From Eustoma russellianum (Eukaryota > Streptophyta > Magnoliopsida > Gentianales > Gentianaceae): 64,000 bases of DNA. Made by a program: the position numbers and the translations under genes. The stretch's first letter is position 1, and each line of letters starts with the position of its first letter. The notes beneath the pieces are model-generated. The model was not told where the DNA came from. It saw only the letters and a list, made by a program, of their open reading frames with translations, and made no database searches. The stretch lies in assembly GCA_036186865.1 (NCBI GenBank), contig AP025062.1:6373726-6437725 (forward strand). Direction: 5' to 3'. This document shows positions 47,601 through 57,516 of the stretch, piece after piece.

Positions 47601-48720
47601 ATGCTCTCTTTAACGACCACCTTTATAAAAAGTCATTTTCACAGCCTTGGTTGAAGTGCGTAAATAAAGACGAAGGAGACTACATCCTTCGGGAGATTCA
47701 CCAAGGGATCTGTGGAAATCATTTTGGTGCGCGTTCATTAGCAAGAAAGTGCTACCTTGCTGGATATTATTGGCCTACTCTGCGTCATGATGCAGAGGAA
47801 TTAGTTAAGAAGTGCCAAGCATGTCAAGTCAATGCTCCAATGTCACATCTGCCAAGCCAAGAACTCACTTCTATCGCAAGTCCCTGGCCATTTGTACAGT
47901 GGGGAATATATCTGGTTGGACCTCTGCCCCAAGCTCCAGGATCAATCAGATTTGTGGTTGTAGCCATTGATTACTTCACCAAATGGGTGAAAGCAGAGCC
48001 TTTAGCTACAATAACGGGAAATCAAATTAAGAAGTTCTTGTGGAAAAACGTCATATGTCGCTTCGGCTTTCTACAAGTTCTTATATCAGACAAATGGGAA
48101 GCAATTTTCGGATGACCCTGTTAAGAGTTGGTGTGCTGAGCTCAAAATTGAATAGCGATTCACTTCGGTAGTACACCCTCAAGTTAATGGACAAGTTGAA
48201 CTGGCAAAAAGAACAATCAAGGATGGTTTGAGAAAACGTCTATACAAGATCGGAGCAAGTTGGGTGAAGAAGCTCCCAAGCGTATTATGGGCATATCGAA
48301 CTACTCCTTCAACCTCCACTAAGAAAACACCATTTTCCTTAGTGTATGGCACTGAGGCAGTCATCTCAGCCGAAATTGGTTCCAGCTCTACTCAAACAGA
48401 TCACTATTCTGCTGAAACCAACAACCAAGAGTTGCGGCTGAATTTGGATGAGCTGGAGGAAAAAGGGAGCAGACTCATGTCCGCATGACTCAGTACAAAA
48501 ATTTAATTGCTCAGTACTATAATTCTCGGGTGCGACCAAGATCTTACCAAATAGGAGATTTGGTACTGCGTAATAACGAAGCAAGTCATGCAGCACCAAC
48601 TTGGACGTTTAACCCCTAAGTGGAAAGGTCCTTATCGAATAGTGGAGGTGCGATCAAATGGAGCTTACAAGATACAAACCTTGGAAGACAAAACTTTACC
48701 AAGGATTTGGCATTCTACAC
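44651..48720 (+). pseudogene. gypsy pol (PR-RT-RH-aRH-INT), multiply broken
   Basis: Protease with DTG at about 45107; reverse transcriptase at about 45850-46250 (LNKACPKDCYPLPKID, VYIDDML); first RNase H to about 46855; second RNase H at about 47034-47320 (YVDGSSSKDGCGAGL), the Tat-type extra domain; integrase from about 47690 (KKCQACQ, AIDYFTKW) to the chromosomal end near 48700. Breaks: TGA at 45284-45286, TGA at 46550-46552, TAG at 46856-46858 and 47321-47323, a frameshift near 48090 with a stop at 48113-48115, a further stop near 48153, and a frameshift near 48485. Two of the TAG codons stand where family members have Gln. The product cannot be made whole. Confidence 0.9.
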
Positions 48721-49547
48721 ATTTAAGACTTTTGCATCAGTAAAGTGCTTCAACTTGGAAGCATGGAGCTAACTGGGCAGAACCCAGCATCAGGGACAGG
48801 TGTCCCAAAAACCCACTTCAGCAGGTCTGAGTGGGATGAGCAGGACTCAACTCATTGGAACAGGTTTCCAATGAATTCTTTATCTCAGCCGGACTGAGAT
48901 GGCCGAGCAGGACTCGACTCAACAAGACCTCAGCAGGCCTGAGGCAGATGCCCATGACAGGATTCACAGTTATTACCAACTAGCAGTGCTAGAAAGAAAT
49001 GTAAATCATTTATGTAATTGTCAGCAGTGCTGAAGATTGAATAAAATAGTGTTTTATGGCAGAGCTAACATGTGATTCCTTCATTTTGCCTAAATAGATC
49101 AAGTAACAGGTTTACTTTATCTGAAGTTTATCTAAATTGCGAAGTTAGAGATCGGCAGAGCTGCAGTTCAGTCAAGCAGCATAATATTTTTAACAAAGTC
49201 AAATGTCAAGGCTGAAGTTCTACACTTGTAGAAAAATTCAACAAGAATGAGATAAAAAGGCAATAATGGAATCTTTAGCAGAGCTAAGGATCAAAGCCGA
49301 AGTCCAATAGTTTAGCAGAAGACAGTACAAAGACCTTTGGCAGAGCCGAGGTCAAACACTATGAAGGATAATGCTAACTTTAGCAGAGCTGAAGTCACAA
49401 GCAGAAGACAAATACTTGCAAAAAATTATGAAAATAAAGCAAGTAAAGTTTCACAAGCAGAAGAGCACAAGTTGGAGAAAAATAGAATTTTCATTGAAGA
49501 ATTTATCTATTACAACTACAAATTTACAAAAAGAGAAAAATCATATT
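48721..49547. other. Gypsy element spacer between pol and the antisense gene
   Basis: Non-coding, with repeated words like CAGCAGAGCTGAAGT and AGCAGGACTCGACTC. It contains the 3' flank of the antisense gene. No gene on either strand. Confidence 0.5.
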
Positions 49548-52154
49548 CTACTCCTCCTCCTCATCATCCTCTCTGAGATCAACCCCCTCTTTGAATTGCT
49601 CAAGTTGTTTGTCAAATATGGCTTCGGCCTCGGGGTTGTAGAGATCAGCAAGTTGAGGATGATCCTTATCCAAGGCTGGATAGACCTCGCAGCAAGCATC
49701 AATTGCACAAGTTTGCCCCATCGCCAGAACAGAGCCTTGCATCTTCAGCAGATTATCTACAAAGTACTCAGATTTTCTAAACTCAGCAATGGCAGATTTC
49801 TTGATTTCTTCAGCTTGAAGCTCAAATTGAGAGATGAGTTCAGCCTTGCTCTTCTTTTCTGCCTTAAGTTGTTGGGCCAGATCATCCTTGCTCTTTTGCT
49901 CCACTTCAATTTGGCCCTTCAGATGGGACAATTCTTGCTCACAAATGTTGAGTTCCTTCTGGAAGAACTCCAACTCAGCTTGGTTTTGGCGGACACCATC
50001 TCAACGTTGGTAATTACTTCCTTCAGTTCATCCACTTGTGAGTTTGCAACTGCTAGCCGAGTATCATACTCCTCCTTGCCTTCCTTCAATTTGGAATTTT
50101 CAGAGGACAAGGAGTCCATTTCTGACTTCATTCAGTCCATTTCTGACCTCAACTTGTTCAGCTCTGCGTCTATCTCTTCCAGCCTTGAGTTGTTAGGCTT
50201 TGCCATCTCTGCCAACTCGTCATTGGCCTTCTTCAGGTCAACATTGCTCTCAGAGAGTTGGACCACCATGCTGCGGATTTCTTCTGCTCTTCTGAGCATG
50301 TCACATTCTTGGACTCGGTACTGCAATGACCAATATGGGATTAAAATGAGGATTTCAACAACTTGAACAAAAAAGTTGGAAATATTAAAGAAAACCTACC
50401 ATGGACATGTTTCTCATATATATGTTCAGAGCAGTATCCCAGTCATTGTGGGCAAAGCGGTCCCAATCCATGGGCATCACAGGAAGATCTGACAATTTTC
50501 TGGCCACTCCTGGATGAGCAGCGGTATCAGAAAAAGAGTAAATCAGATTCTTCCAGGCACGCCGATGCTGGTGCGAGGGCTCTCCTTCAGATAGAGCTTT
50601 TCCATGAGGACGCTGAGGAGCGTCCTCCCCAGAAGTCAAGACAACCCCTCCAGTGGGGGCATCTTTTTGGATCCTTAATTATTAACCCCACAGCAGGAGC
50701 TGAAGCTGGCGCAACTAGAGTTGGAGCAGGAGTTGGCGCAGCAGGGTCTGGAGCAGAACTTGGTGGCGCAGCAGGAGGAGCAGTCTTCATGGTTCCTGCC
50801 CCAGCCTTGCAGCAGGTTTTGGAGGCAAGACTGGGGATTCAGGAGTCTTTTTCTTCAGAGGCTGAGCTGCAGCCTGAACAGGTTTCTTGGTTGCAGCAGA
50901 AGTAGTGCCAACCGAAGCTTTAGCTGCAACAAAAACCAAGTTAAAAGTGCTGAAGTAAAGCAAATACGGTATCAACATCAAAGTTAAAAACCTTTACCTT
51001 GGGTTGGAGGAACAACAGGAGGAGCAGACAGGGCCTGCACCTCAGAAGAAGTTTTGGAAGATGGCTGAGCAGAGGAGGAGGGTTTTCCATCCTCTCTCTT
51101 CCTCTTCTTGGGAACTAGCTTCTTCAACTTGCTGAGGTTCTCAGACACCATGATTTCTGCAAGATTCAACAGCAGATCAGTCAAAACACATACGCAACAT
51201 CAAAAAAAATCAGGGATATTTAAAGCATGAACACATACCCAGAATTAAGGCTAAGGCAGAGGAGCCAAGAGATTCAAACTGGTGGGATGGCCACATGTGG
51301 TCCAGGTCGGCAGCTTTTACAACCGACCTGTTTACCATTTTCTAGTCTATAGCTTGGGGAAGATGCAGTAACCTCGAGGCTTCATCGCAAGCTTTTTCGC
51401 TTGGCCTACTGTTATCTGCGGGGCTGGATTTCCAGTAATTTCTTTCAGGTAATCATATGGCTTTGACGCAGAAGAAGCGACCCTTCCAGTTTTTAGTGAA
51501 GGAGGGGATGTTGATGGCGTGGTTGATAACTTTATTAAGATGCCTCCTACTAAAGTAGTACCAACTTTCTTTGTGTTTGCACATAAACATCCCCCTTAAG
51601 ACGACCATGTCAAATTCTGCCTCAGCTGCTCTCAGGTAAAGCAGATAACTGGCAATAACCTTCAAGCCGTTGGGCATGATTTGAGGTAATCTAAGGTTAT
51701 AAAAATCAAGGATGTAGAACAAAGGGCCAGGAACAGGAAGGTCAAACCCAAATTTAAAGTATTCTTCATAAACTGCCTCATACCCAGCGGGTGGATCATA
51801 GGCAGTTTGATGAGAAAGAGGCAAAATTGGGGAAAAAGTATTTCTATCTATGCTAAATTTAGTACAGAAGCAGGAAAGGTCAGCAATCTTTAAAGTGCAG
51901 GCTGAACTTTGCACTGCTGAAGAAGGTGAACCCCTATCAATGGACGGTAGGGGAATTATGGAAGAGGAGGTGAAGATAACCTTAAAAGGTTCACCAGTAA
52001 GGCGCAACCTCCTTAGAGGACGGTTATCCTCACTGGAATCAGACCTCTCATGGAGGGATTGGACCTCTTGGTCACCCTCCAGATCAGCTGGGTAAGAGTG
52101 AACTGATCTGTTTTGGGAATCAGAAGAAGAAGAAGATGGAATAACAAAAGCCAT
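49548..52154 (-). pseudogene. Antisense gene inside the gypsy element (PF04195-like plus coiled coil), broken
   Basis: Reads opposite to gag-pol. Four exons can be drawn with GT-AG borders: 52154-51239, 51156-50998, 50923-50400 and 50320-49548. The first ATG in frame is at 52154. The N-terminal half resembles the putative gypsy-type transposon family (FKFGFDLPVPGPLFYILDF, LPQIMPNGLKVIASYLLYLR). A basic KKLVPKKRKRE nuclear-signal-like patch, Pro/Ala-rich linkers and a long coiled coil follow, and the tail is acidic (DLREDDEEEE). Frameshifts or stops occur near 51450, 51330, 50790, 50630, 50130 and 49975, so it is no longer intact. Antisense genes in this position are known in Tat-lineage elements, but their role is not understood. 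Confidence 0.82.
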
Positions 52155-52317
52155 GAGTAAGGAAGAAGAGAAGCTTACAGAAGATTGAAGGGCTGAGCTG
52201 GAAGGACACCGGAATAAGGACGGAGGTAAGCTTCGAAGACTAAGAAGAAGAGTAGAGAAACAGAGTAGCGATGCGCATAACAAAAGAAAAAGAAGAAGAA
52301 AGAATTAGGGCAAGTGT

Positions 52318-52330
52318 CCCTATTTATAAG
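52318..52330 (-). promoter_or_regulatory. TATA box of the antisense gene
   Basis: CTTATAAATAGGG on the minus strand is a near-consensus TATA box. A start about 30 bp downstream (near 52290) would precede the ATG at 52154 by about 135 bp. A short upstream reading frame starts at about 52277. Confidence 0.65.
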
Positions 52331-52616
52331 AAGTAAATGAAAAGTTGTAACTTTTCAGTTGAAATTCAAAAAGGGGTGACGGTTCAGTTTTTCCCCCTTT
52401 CTCGATTACTGAAACCGCCAAAAAAGTGATTATGGGGCGTTGGAACTTGCGCTGGTATTAAACAGGAAGAATAACGGCTCAATTATGAGACTAAAGGTGC
52501 GGTTAATGGGAAATACGGCGCAGTTAAGAGGATAACTGCCTAATTAATGAGGGCACGTTATTGGCTCTTCAGAATTGATTTGTTTGCCCTCACAGGTCAG
52601 CTCGGCCACACAAAAT

Positions 52617-52627
52617 CTGGGGGCAAA
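52617..52627 (+). other. Polypurine tract of the gypsy element
   Basis: CTGGGGGCAAA sits immediately before the 3' LTR, where plus-strand DNA synthesis is primed. Confidence 0.8.
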
Positions 52628-53412
52628 TAGTAAACCAGAAATAGTCATCTGTTAGTCAACAACAGTCAACGGCATAACTCCCACAGTTCAGCATCCATAC
52701 ATTGCTGCTCGGCTAAACTGTACTTCTGTTGTGCCCCATGGCATCCGTTTATTATCAGAGAATATGACAAGGTTTGCACCTCGGCACCCAAATTCAACCC
52801 CAACTTCGGCCCAAGTATTACGCTTCAGACCACTTCGGTCAATTTCAACATTGCACTTCGGCAAAGGGGAAATGCTACTGTCAATTGTGGGACCATCAGG
52901 CAGAAGAGCAGTTCAGGAAAAAGGTATGCCTCACTCTTCAGCTTGTACACGTCAAGGTCACATCAGCCGATCTACTAGTCATATCTGCAGACCTACCAGT
53001 CTTATCAGCAGACCTACAGTGCCATAGACTTACTGCCCCAAGCAAACGTCTTATCCGTTGTCAGAAGCAGAGGACAAAGGAAAACTAACAAAAGCAAGCT
53101 AGGGCAGACCCAGATGGGGGATCGAATCATTTTTCTCTTCACTTCATCCAGAGCAAACACAAAAAAAGTTCTCCTCAATCAAGAACTGTGAGATTTTCAT
53201 AAACTCTTCATACAGAATCATATTCTCAGTGCGAATGGCCCAAACTGACTTGAGCGTCGGAGGGTTTTACCCGGGGTCACACCCCCGGGACCTCTGATTT
53301 CTGTTTTCTTGTGCAGGAATTCTAGGAATCTATTCCAGCAATTTTATTCCATTCAACTGACGGAGTGTATTTCGGGTCATCTTAGACCCTTGGTGAAGAT
53401 CCGGCTTCATCA
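52628..53412 (+). repeat. 3' LTR of the gypsy element
   Basis: Begins TAGTAAACCAGAAATAG, with TG changed to TA compared with the 5' copy, and ends CTTCATCA, followed by TATAT. 785 bp, alignable to the 5' LTR without an evident gap. Confidence 0.93.
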
Positions 53413-53417
53413 TATAT

Positions 53418-53889
53418 CAAAATGATGGTTATGGATACCTCAATATCGAAATCATTCTATTTGTATTTAATAACTTCCTTCAATAATATACTAACACATC
53501 ATATCTTTATTATTGGGTTATTTATGCAATTACATATAGAGTCGGGGGTCTCACTGGAAGCAAACTCTCTATCTTTTGGGATGAAGATATTGTTTGTCTG
53601 TCTTTTACTCTCCATAGATCCTAGCGATAGCTTTTGCTGTCGTAAAGATATAATGAGTATGTGTTGTTGTTCTTGTGGTAGATATATGAAAATGATGTAC
53701 ACTACTTACGGCCTTTCAATTTTCGTTGGGTTAAAGATGTACCATTGTCACTGTTTTGCAACTTATTTATATTTGTTCTATCTCAAATCAGATTTCAATT
53801 TTGTAGTTTTGAAATTTCATGTCCTTTAGAACTATAAAGGCTCAACACGATGTCATACCTCTCATAACTTTAAAAAACCTCTATAGATA
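53418..53889. other. Unannotated spacer
   Basis: AT-rich sequence after the gypsy element. An open frame of 135 codons on the plus strand has no recognisable family and looks accidental. Confidence 0.3.
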
Positions 53890-54045
53890 AAATTTGGAGG
53901 TTTTTTCATTATGGTTCATCGGAAAACAACCTATGTATGTTTATAACACATGAGTATGGTTGCATACATCCGACTCCTTATACCCCGTCATAGGCGGAAG
54001 CCTCTAAGACAATACGTAATGTTATTGTTATTGTTGTTTATTCCC
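53890..54045 (-). repeat. Dispersed repeat family R, copy 7
   Basis: GTATGTTTATAACACATGAG, ACCCCGTCATAGGCGGAAGC and ATGTTATTGTTATTGTTG form one of the best-preserved heads of the family. Confidence 0.7.
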
Positions 54046-54198
54046 CAGCTTTATATAATAAGAGCATTTATCTTAAATGTTGCATGTAATGGGGCTTTAT
54101 AGTAGCAAAGACAATATCAACTTTGCAAAAACACATTTTAGATGTCTAGTATTGGGCGGTAGAAGACCTCTCTATTAGACCGGATGAGAAGGTATAAG

Positions 54199-54511
54199 TA
54201 GGGCTGTAAATGAACTAAGCCGTTCGATTGTTCGGCTCGTTTGGTTTGAGTTCGAGCTCGAGCTTGAGCTTGGCTCGGATAAAAGGTTAATGAACAGAGC
54301 TTGAACACCTTTTTCTGTTCGAGCTCGGTAAGTGGCACCGTTCGTTTAAGGTATTTGGCTCATTAATGTTGTTCATGAGTTAAACGAACCAAGCTTGAAC
54401 AAGTAAATATGTTCGTTTAAATAAACGAACAAGCTCGGCTCGTACGCTAAGTTAAATGAACAGAGCTTGAACAACGCAATGCTCGGTTTGTTCGGCTCGT
54501 TTACAGCCCTA
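54199..54511. mobile_element. hAT-type MITE with 8-bp TSD
   Basis: Ends TAGGGCTGTAAATGAAC and CGTTTACAGCCCTA are inverted repeats. Flanks GGTATAAG (54191-54198) and TGTATAAG (54512-54519) match at 7 of 8. The interior is rich in AAACGAAC and GCTCGGCTCG, like the MITE in the PAP intron. Confidence 0.88.
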
Positions 54512-54710
54512 TGTATAAGATCTCTTGACCATACATCTTTTATCACATTTAATAGGTTATATTCTTTTTGAATTTGATTATGTGGCGTGATCTTATTAAG
54601 TTAGAAGATTTCATATAGAAGAAAATTTGTAACTTGACTTTTCAAACATGTTTTCAGAACATTGATACCACTAGTCTATTGTCGAAGACTACTATTGTTT
54701 TAAATCGATT

Positions 54711-54845
54711 ACACAACAACATTACCCTATTATCTCACAGGCTCTCGTCTACGTCTATAACGAGATATGAAAAGTCGGATGTATGTAACCATACCCATGT
54801 ATTAGAAACACACAGAATTTGTTTCCCGATGACTCGTTTACTTGA
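54711..54845 (+). repeat. Dispersed repeat family R, copy 8 (head only)
   Basis: ACAACAACATTACCC, CTATAACGAGATATGAAAAG and GTATTAGAAACACACAGAAT follow the family order. The AT-rich tail is missing. Confidence 0.6.
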
Positions 54846-55645
54846 TTTTAAGCCTCTAAAAACATACTTGAGCTTAGGTCCTTCGAAGGACTATGGTTAC
54901 GTAAGCTAATTATGTCAATCATATTTATTCAAGTTGATTTTGAAAAAAAAGATGTATCAGACTAATTAGTACATAGGATTGCGCAAGAAGAAAGTTTTAT
55001 ATACATAACTTTACATACATTTTCAGTTTTTTTTCCTGAGACATACATTTTATGTTCGAGCATTGTGATTTTGACTAATTTTATGCTCAGATCAATTTAA
55101 ATTCAATTTCAAAGCCTTTTGACTCATTTTGAAGCCTACTCAAACTACACTATGGAAGCGTATCCAGAAATTAGGCTTCCTAGCAGCAAGTGTTATTAGG
55201 TTATAAAAATGAGTTACGTAACAAAATTTCAGAAACAGAATACCTACTAAGAAAAACAGATAATGGAAAAAAAATTAAATAATACAGGTTGCCAGTAAAC
55301 TTTAACGTAGTCAATAAATAATTAATAAGTATTCTATTAGTTATTCATTAACGGGAAAAAAAATAAAATAATAAAGAGCAGACAACTCATTGTATGAAAC
55401 TAATCATCACCAACATGTCAATCTCTCTAATTGTGTTATAGTTGCTTTAAAAAACATTTTTTTTCTTCAGTGGCTAAGCTTTATGTTAATCCGTAAGTAA
55501 CTATTATACATCTTACTAAATAAATATTGATCCGTCCCTTTTATCTTAATTCTTATTTGTTAATAAATAACTAGTATTTAGTAATTGACCATATTAATTT
55601 TCACCACAAATTAAGTGAACCTACCAACCAATACACGAATCAGGA
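54846..55645. other. AT-rich spacer
   Basis: No gene, RNA or defined repeat recognised. Confidence 0.35.
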
Positions 55646-55833
55646 TGGTCGTGTGGTGGGGAACTTCTCTCACCCCATTCGTCACCGCGCGACACGTGGC
55701 AGTAGGGGTGGATGATAAGACTAGATAAAGGTAACTTATATCTAGTCTCACCACTCACCCCTGATGCCACGTGTCGTATGGTGACGCGTGAGGTAAGAGG
55801 TTTAGGGTGAGGGGATCATATCCCCGTGTCGTG
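55646..55833. mobile_element. Fold-back MITE with G-box core
   Basis: GTCACCGCGCGACACGTGGC (left, from 55681) pairs with GCCACGTGTCGTATGGTGAC (right, from 55766). The middle ACTAGATA...TATCTAGT is also palindromic. Same internal core as the element at 24717-24911. End positions are approximate. Confidence 0.75.
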
Positions 55834-56512
55834 ACTCTTAACTACCATACTAAAATGGCAGATCGATGGCAAATGCTTGATTTGAAGTTCTCGAATTGAA
55901 AAAAAAGACTCGTATTGTAAATTTCTTTTTTTTTTAAATACTAATATATTAATCAGTGAAATCTAAGCATCAAGGAAATATCATCCATACTATAGCCTTA
56001 TTACATAAGCTATTCGTCGAGCCTATGCGTACTAGTCATGTGGATATTCCTAACCAACGAACATGGTATAACCTCATCTTAGTATATTAGGATAAAATTT
56101 ATACATGACGCTAAAAGTATGCGTATATATTCTATTCGTTATATTCCTAGATACAAAAGATTCTTTATCAAAAAATATTCATATTCCTAGCTTGCCAAAC
56201 GTGATAGATTATGGCCGCTAATGTGATTCGTAGTTAAACATGCTAAATGCCCAGTTTAATCTTAATTACTTCCGAAAGAAGGAAGTTTCAGTTCAATTTC
56301 TCCTTACCAATACTTAAACAAATTCACCTAAACATACGGGTGAAAATAAAGTTCCTCTGTCTCTTGTCATATGAATGGATTTTCCTCACAGTTATGAAGC
56401 TTTTAAGTATTTTAGAATAACTTCGCGGCAAAATCAAAATGATAGAAATAAAAATTTGGAGCAAAAGGTCATTCCTTGATTCTAATAGCCCCACCGCTTC
56501 AACATCAAGGAG
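55834..56512. other. AT-rich spacer
   Basis: No recognisable feature. Confidence 0.3.
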
Positions 56513-56710
56513 CATTGTAAAGGATGCAAATCAGGAGCCCAGTGGCCTCCTAAGTTAGATGAGGACTTACACAGTGACACATACAAGGCGTCTCTACGCA
56601 AACCAGGCCTTCGGTCTAGCATCACCCACACTGTGCGTGTCTCTGGATTCAAACTCTTGATCTCTTGGTGCAAATCCTAACACGAGTACCAACTGAGTTA
56701 TGACCGGAGG
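56513..56710 (-). mobile_element. tRNA-derived SINE (second family)
   Basis: The minus strand shows A-box-like TAACTCAGTTGGTACTCG and B-box-like GAGTTTGAATCC, then CACGCACAGTGTGGGTG and the AAGGCCTGG block. Same order as the copy at 25440-25645. Confidence 0.7.
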
Positions 56711-56910
56711 CAACTTCTAGCAAAATTGCATTGTCTAGCCCCGAGGGTCTGAATAGAAAAAAACTAAATATATATCATATGGTGTCTGCAAACAAATAAA
56801 TTCTATAATATGGATGTTAGAAGCAATCTACCACCCAAATACCGGGTGAGTTATGCTTTAAAATTTTCAATGTGCATACTAAAAAAATAATAATACTTAA
56901 GACTAAAAGA

Positions 56911-57030
56911 GCGTTCCTGGTGCACTAAGCTTCCGCGTTTGCGCAGGATCCGAGAAGGAGCCAATGTACGCAGCATTAGCCTACACTTTGTGCAAGAAGC
57001 TGTTTCTGCGGCTTGAACCCTTGAACTACG
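56911..57030 (-). mobile_element. Au-type SINE between ~35-bp direct repeats
   Basis: GCGTTCCTGGTGCACTAAGC, TTTGCGCAGGATCCGAG, ACACTTTGTGCAAGAAGCTG and GCGGCTTGAACCC follow the Au-type order on the minus strand. The tRNA-like end is truncated. The flanks TTCAATGTGCATACTAAAAA... at about 56866 and 57041 form direct repeats of about 35 bp. Confidence 0.75.
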
Positions 57031-57076
57031 CCTTAGAAATTTCAATGTGCATACTAAAAAAATGATAATACTTACT

Positions 57077-57516
57077 CTCCAAAAAATTAAAAATAAGAAA
57101 ATGACTAATACTTAAAAAGAAAAACAAAATGACATTGAGATTATTTATCACTAAGAAGGCTTATAATTTGTTCACTGGATTAGGGTAGAAAATTGGAAGA
57201 AAACTCGAACATTAACTGCGTCGAAATTGCTCCTAACCTCATTGACGGGTGAAATGACTATCGTGCCCTTGAGACTTGGAGGTTCCTCATTACTTCCACC
57301 AACCTGAACATTTTTCGGAGGAACGGATCATATATTCAAATAGGGACCATGGAACTGGAAAAGCCCAAGCCCAAATATTTACAGAGGCCTAAATAATCAA
57401 AAGGAAAGCCAAAAGCGGGTGCACTAGAATGTCCAATTTAGGACCAGACGAATTCAACACCTATTACAAAATCAGGTAAATCCCGTTAATTAATGATGTC
57501 TCCTCTAACTAACTCC
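57077..57516. other. Spacer or 3' end of the large LINE
   Basis: No coding sequence. It may include the 3' UTR of the LINE on the minus strand, but no clear poly(A) or target duplication marks its end. Confidence 0.35.

Larger units (their letters stand above)
42485..53412 (+). mobile_element. Complete but dead Tat-lineage Ty3/gypsy retrotransposon, 10.9 kb
   Basis: Two LTRs of exactly 785 bp (42485-43269 and 52628-53412) flank gag, pol and an antisense gene. The target duplication TATAT is at 42480-42484 and 53413-53417. The 5' LTR starts TG; the 3' copy starts TA. Tat-lineage features are a second RNase H after the RT, an antisense gene between pol and the 3' LTR, and a purine tract CTGGGGGCAAA. 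By eye the LTRs differ at roughly 25-30 of 785 positions, pointing to a fairly young insertion, on the order of a million years under usual plant rates. Several nonsense and frameshift changes inactivate gag and pol. Confidence 0.93.

Noticed and set aside
49371..50366. Long plus-strand open frame (331 codons) in the gypsy element
   Set aside because: It starts at a non-ATG codon, is Leu/Ser-rich and is the mirror of the coiled-coil exon of the antisense gene.
42485..53412. Endogenous pararetrovirus or envelope-bearing retrovirus
   Set aside because: Domain order is plain gypsy gag-PR-RT-RH-INT with LTRs; there is no movement protein, and the extra gene is antisense with no envelope features.
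53422..53829. Plus-strand 135-codon frame after the gypsy element
   Set aside because: AT-driven hydrophobic composition, no conserved motif, no promoter; treated as accidental.
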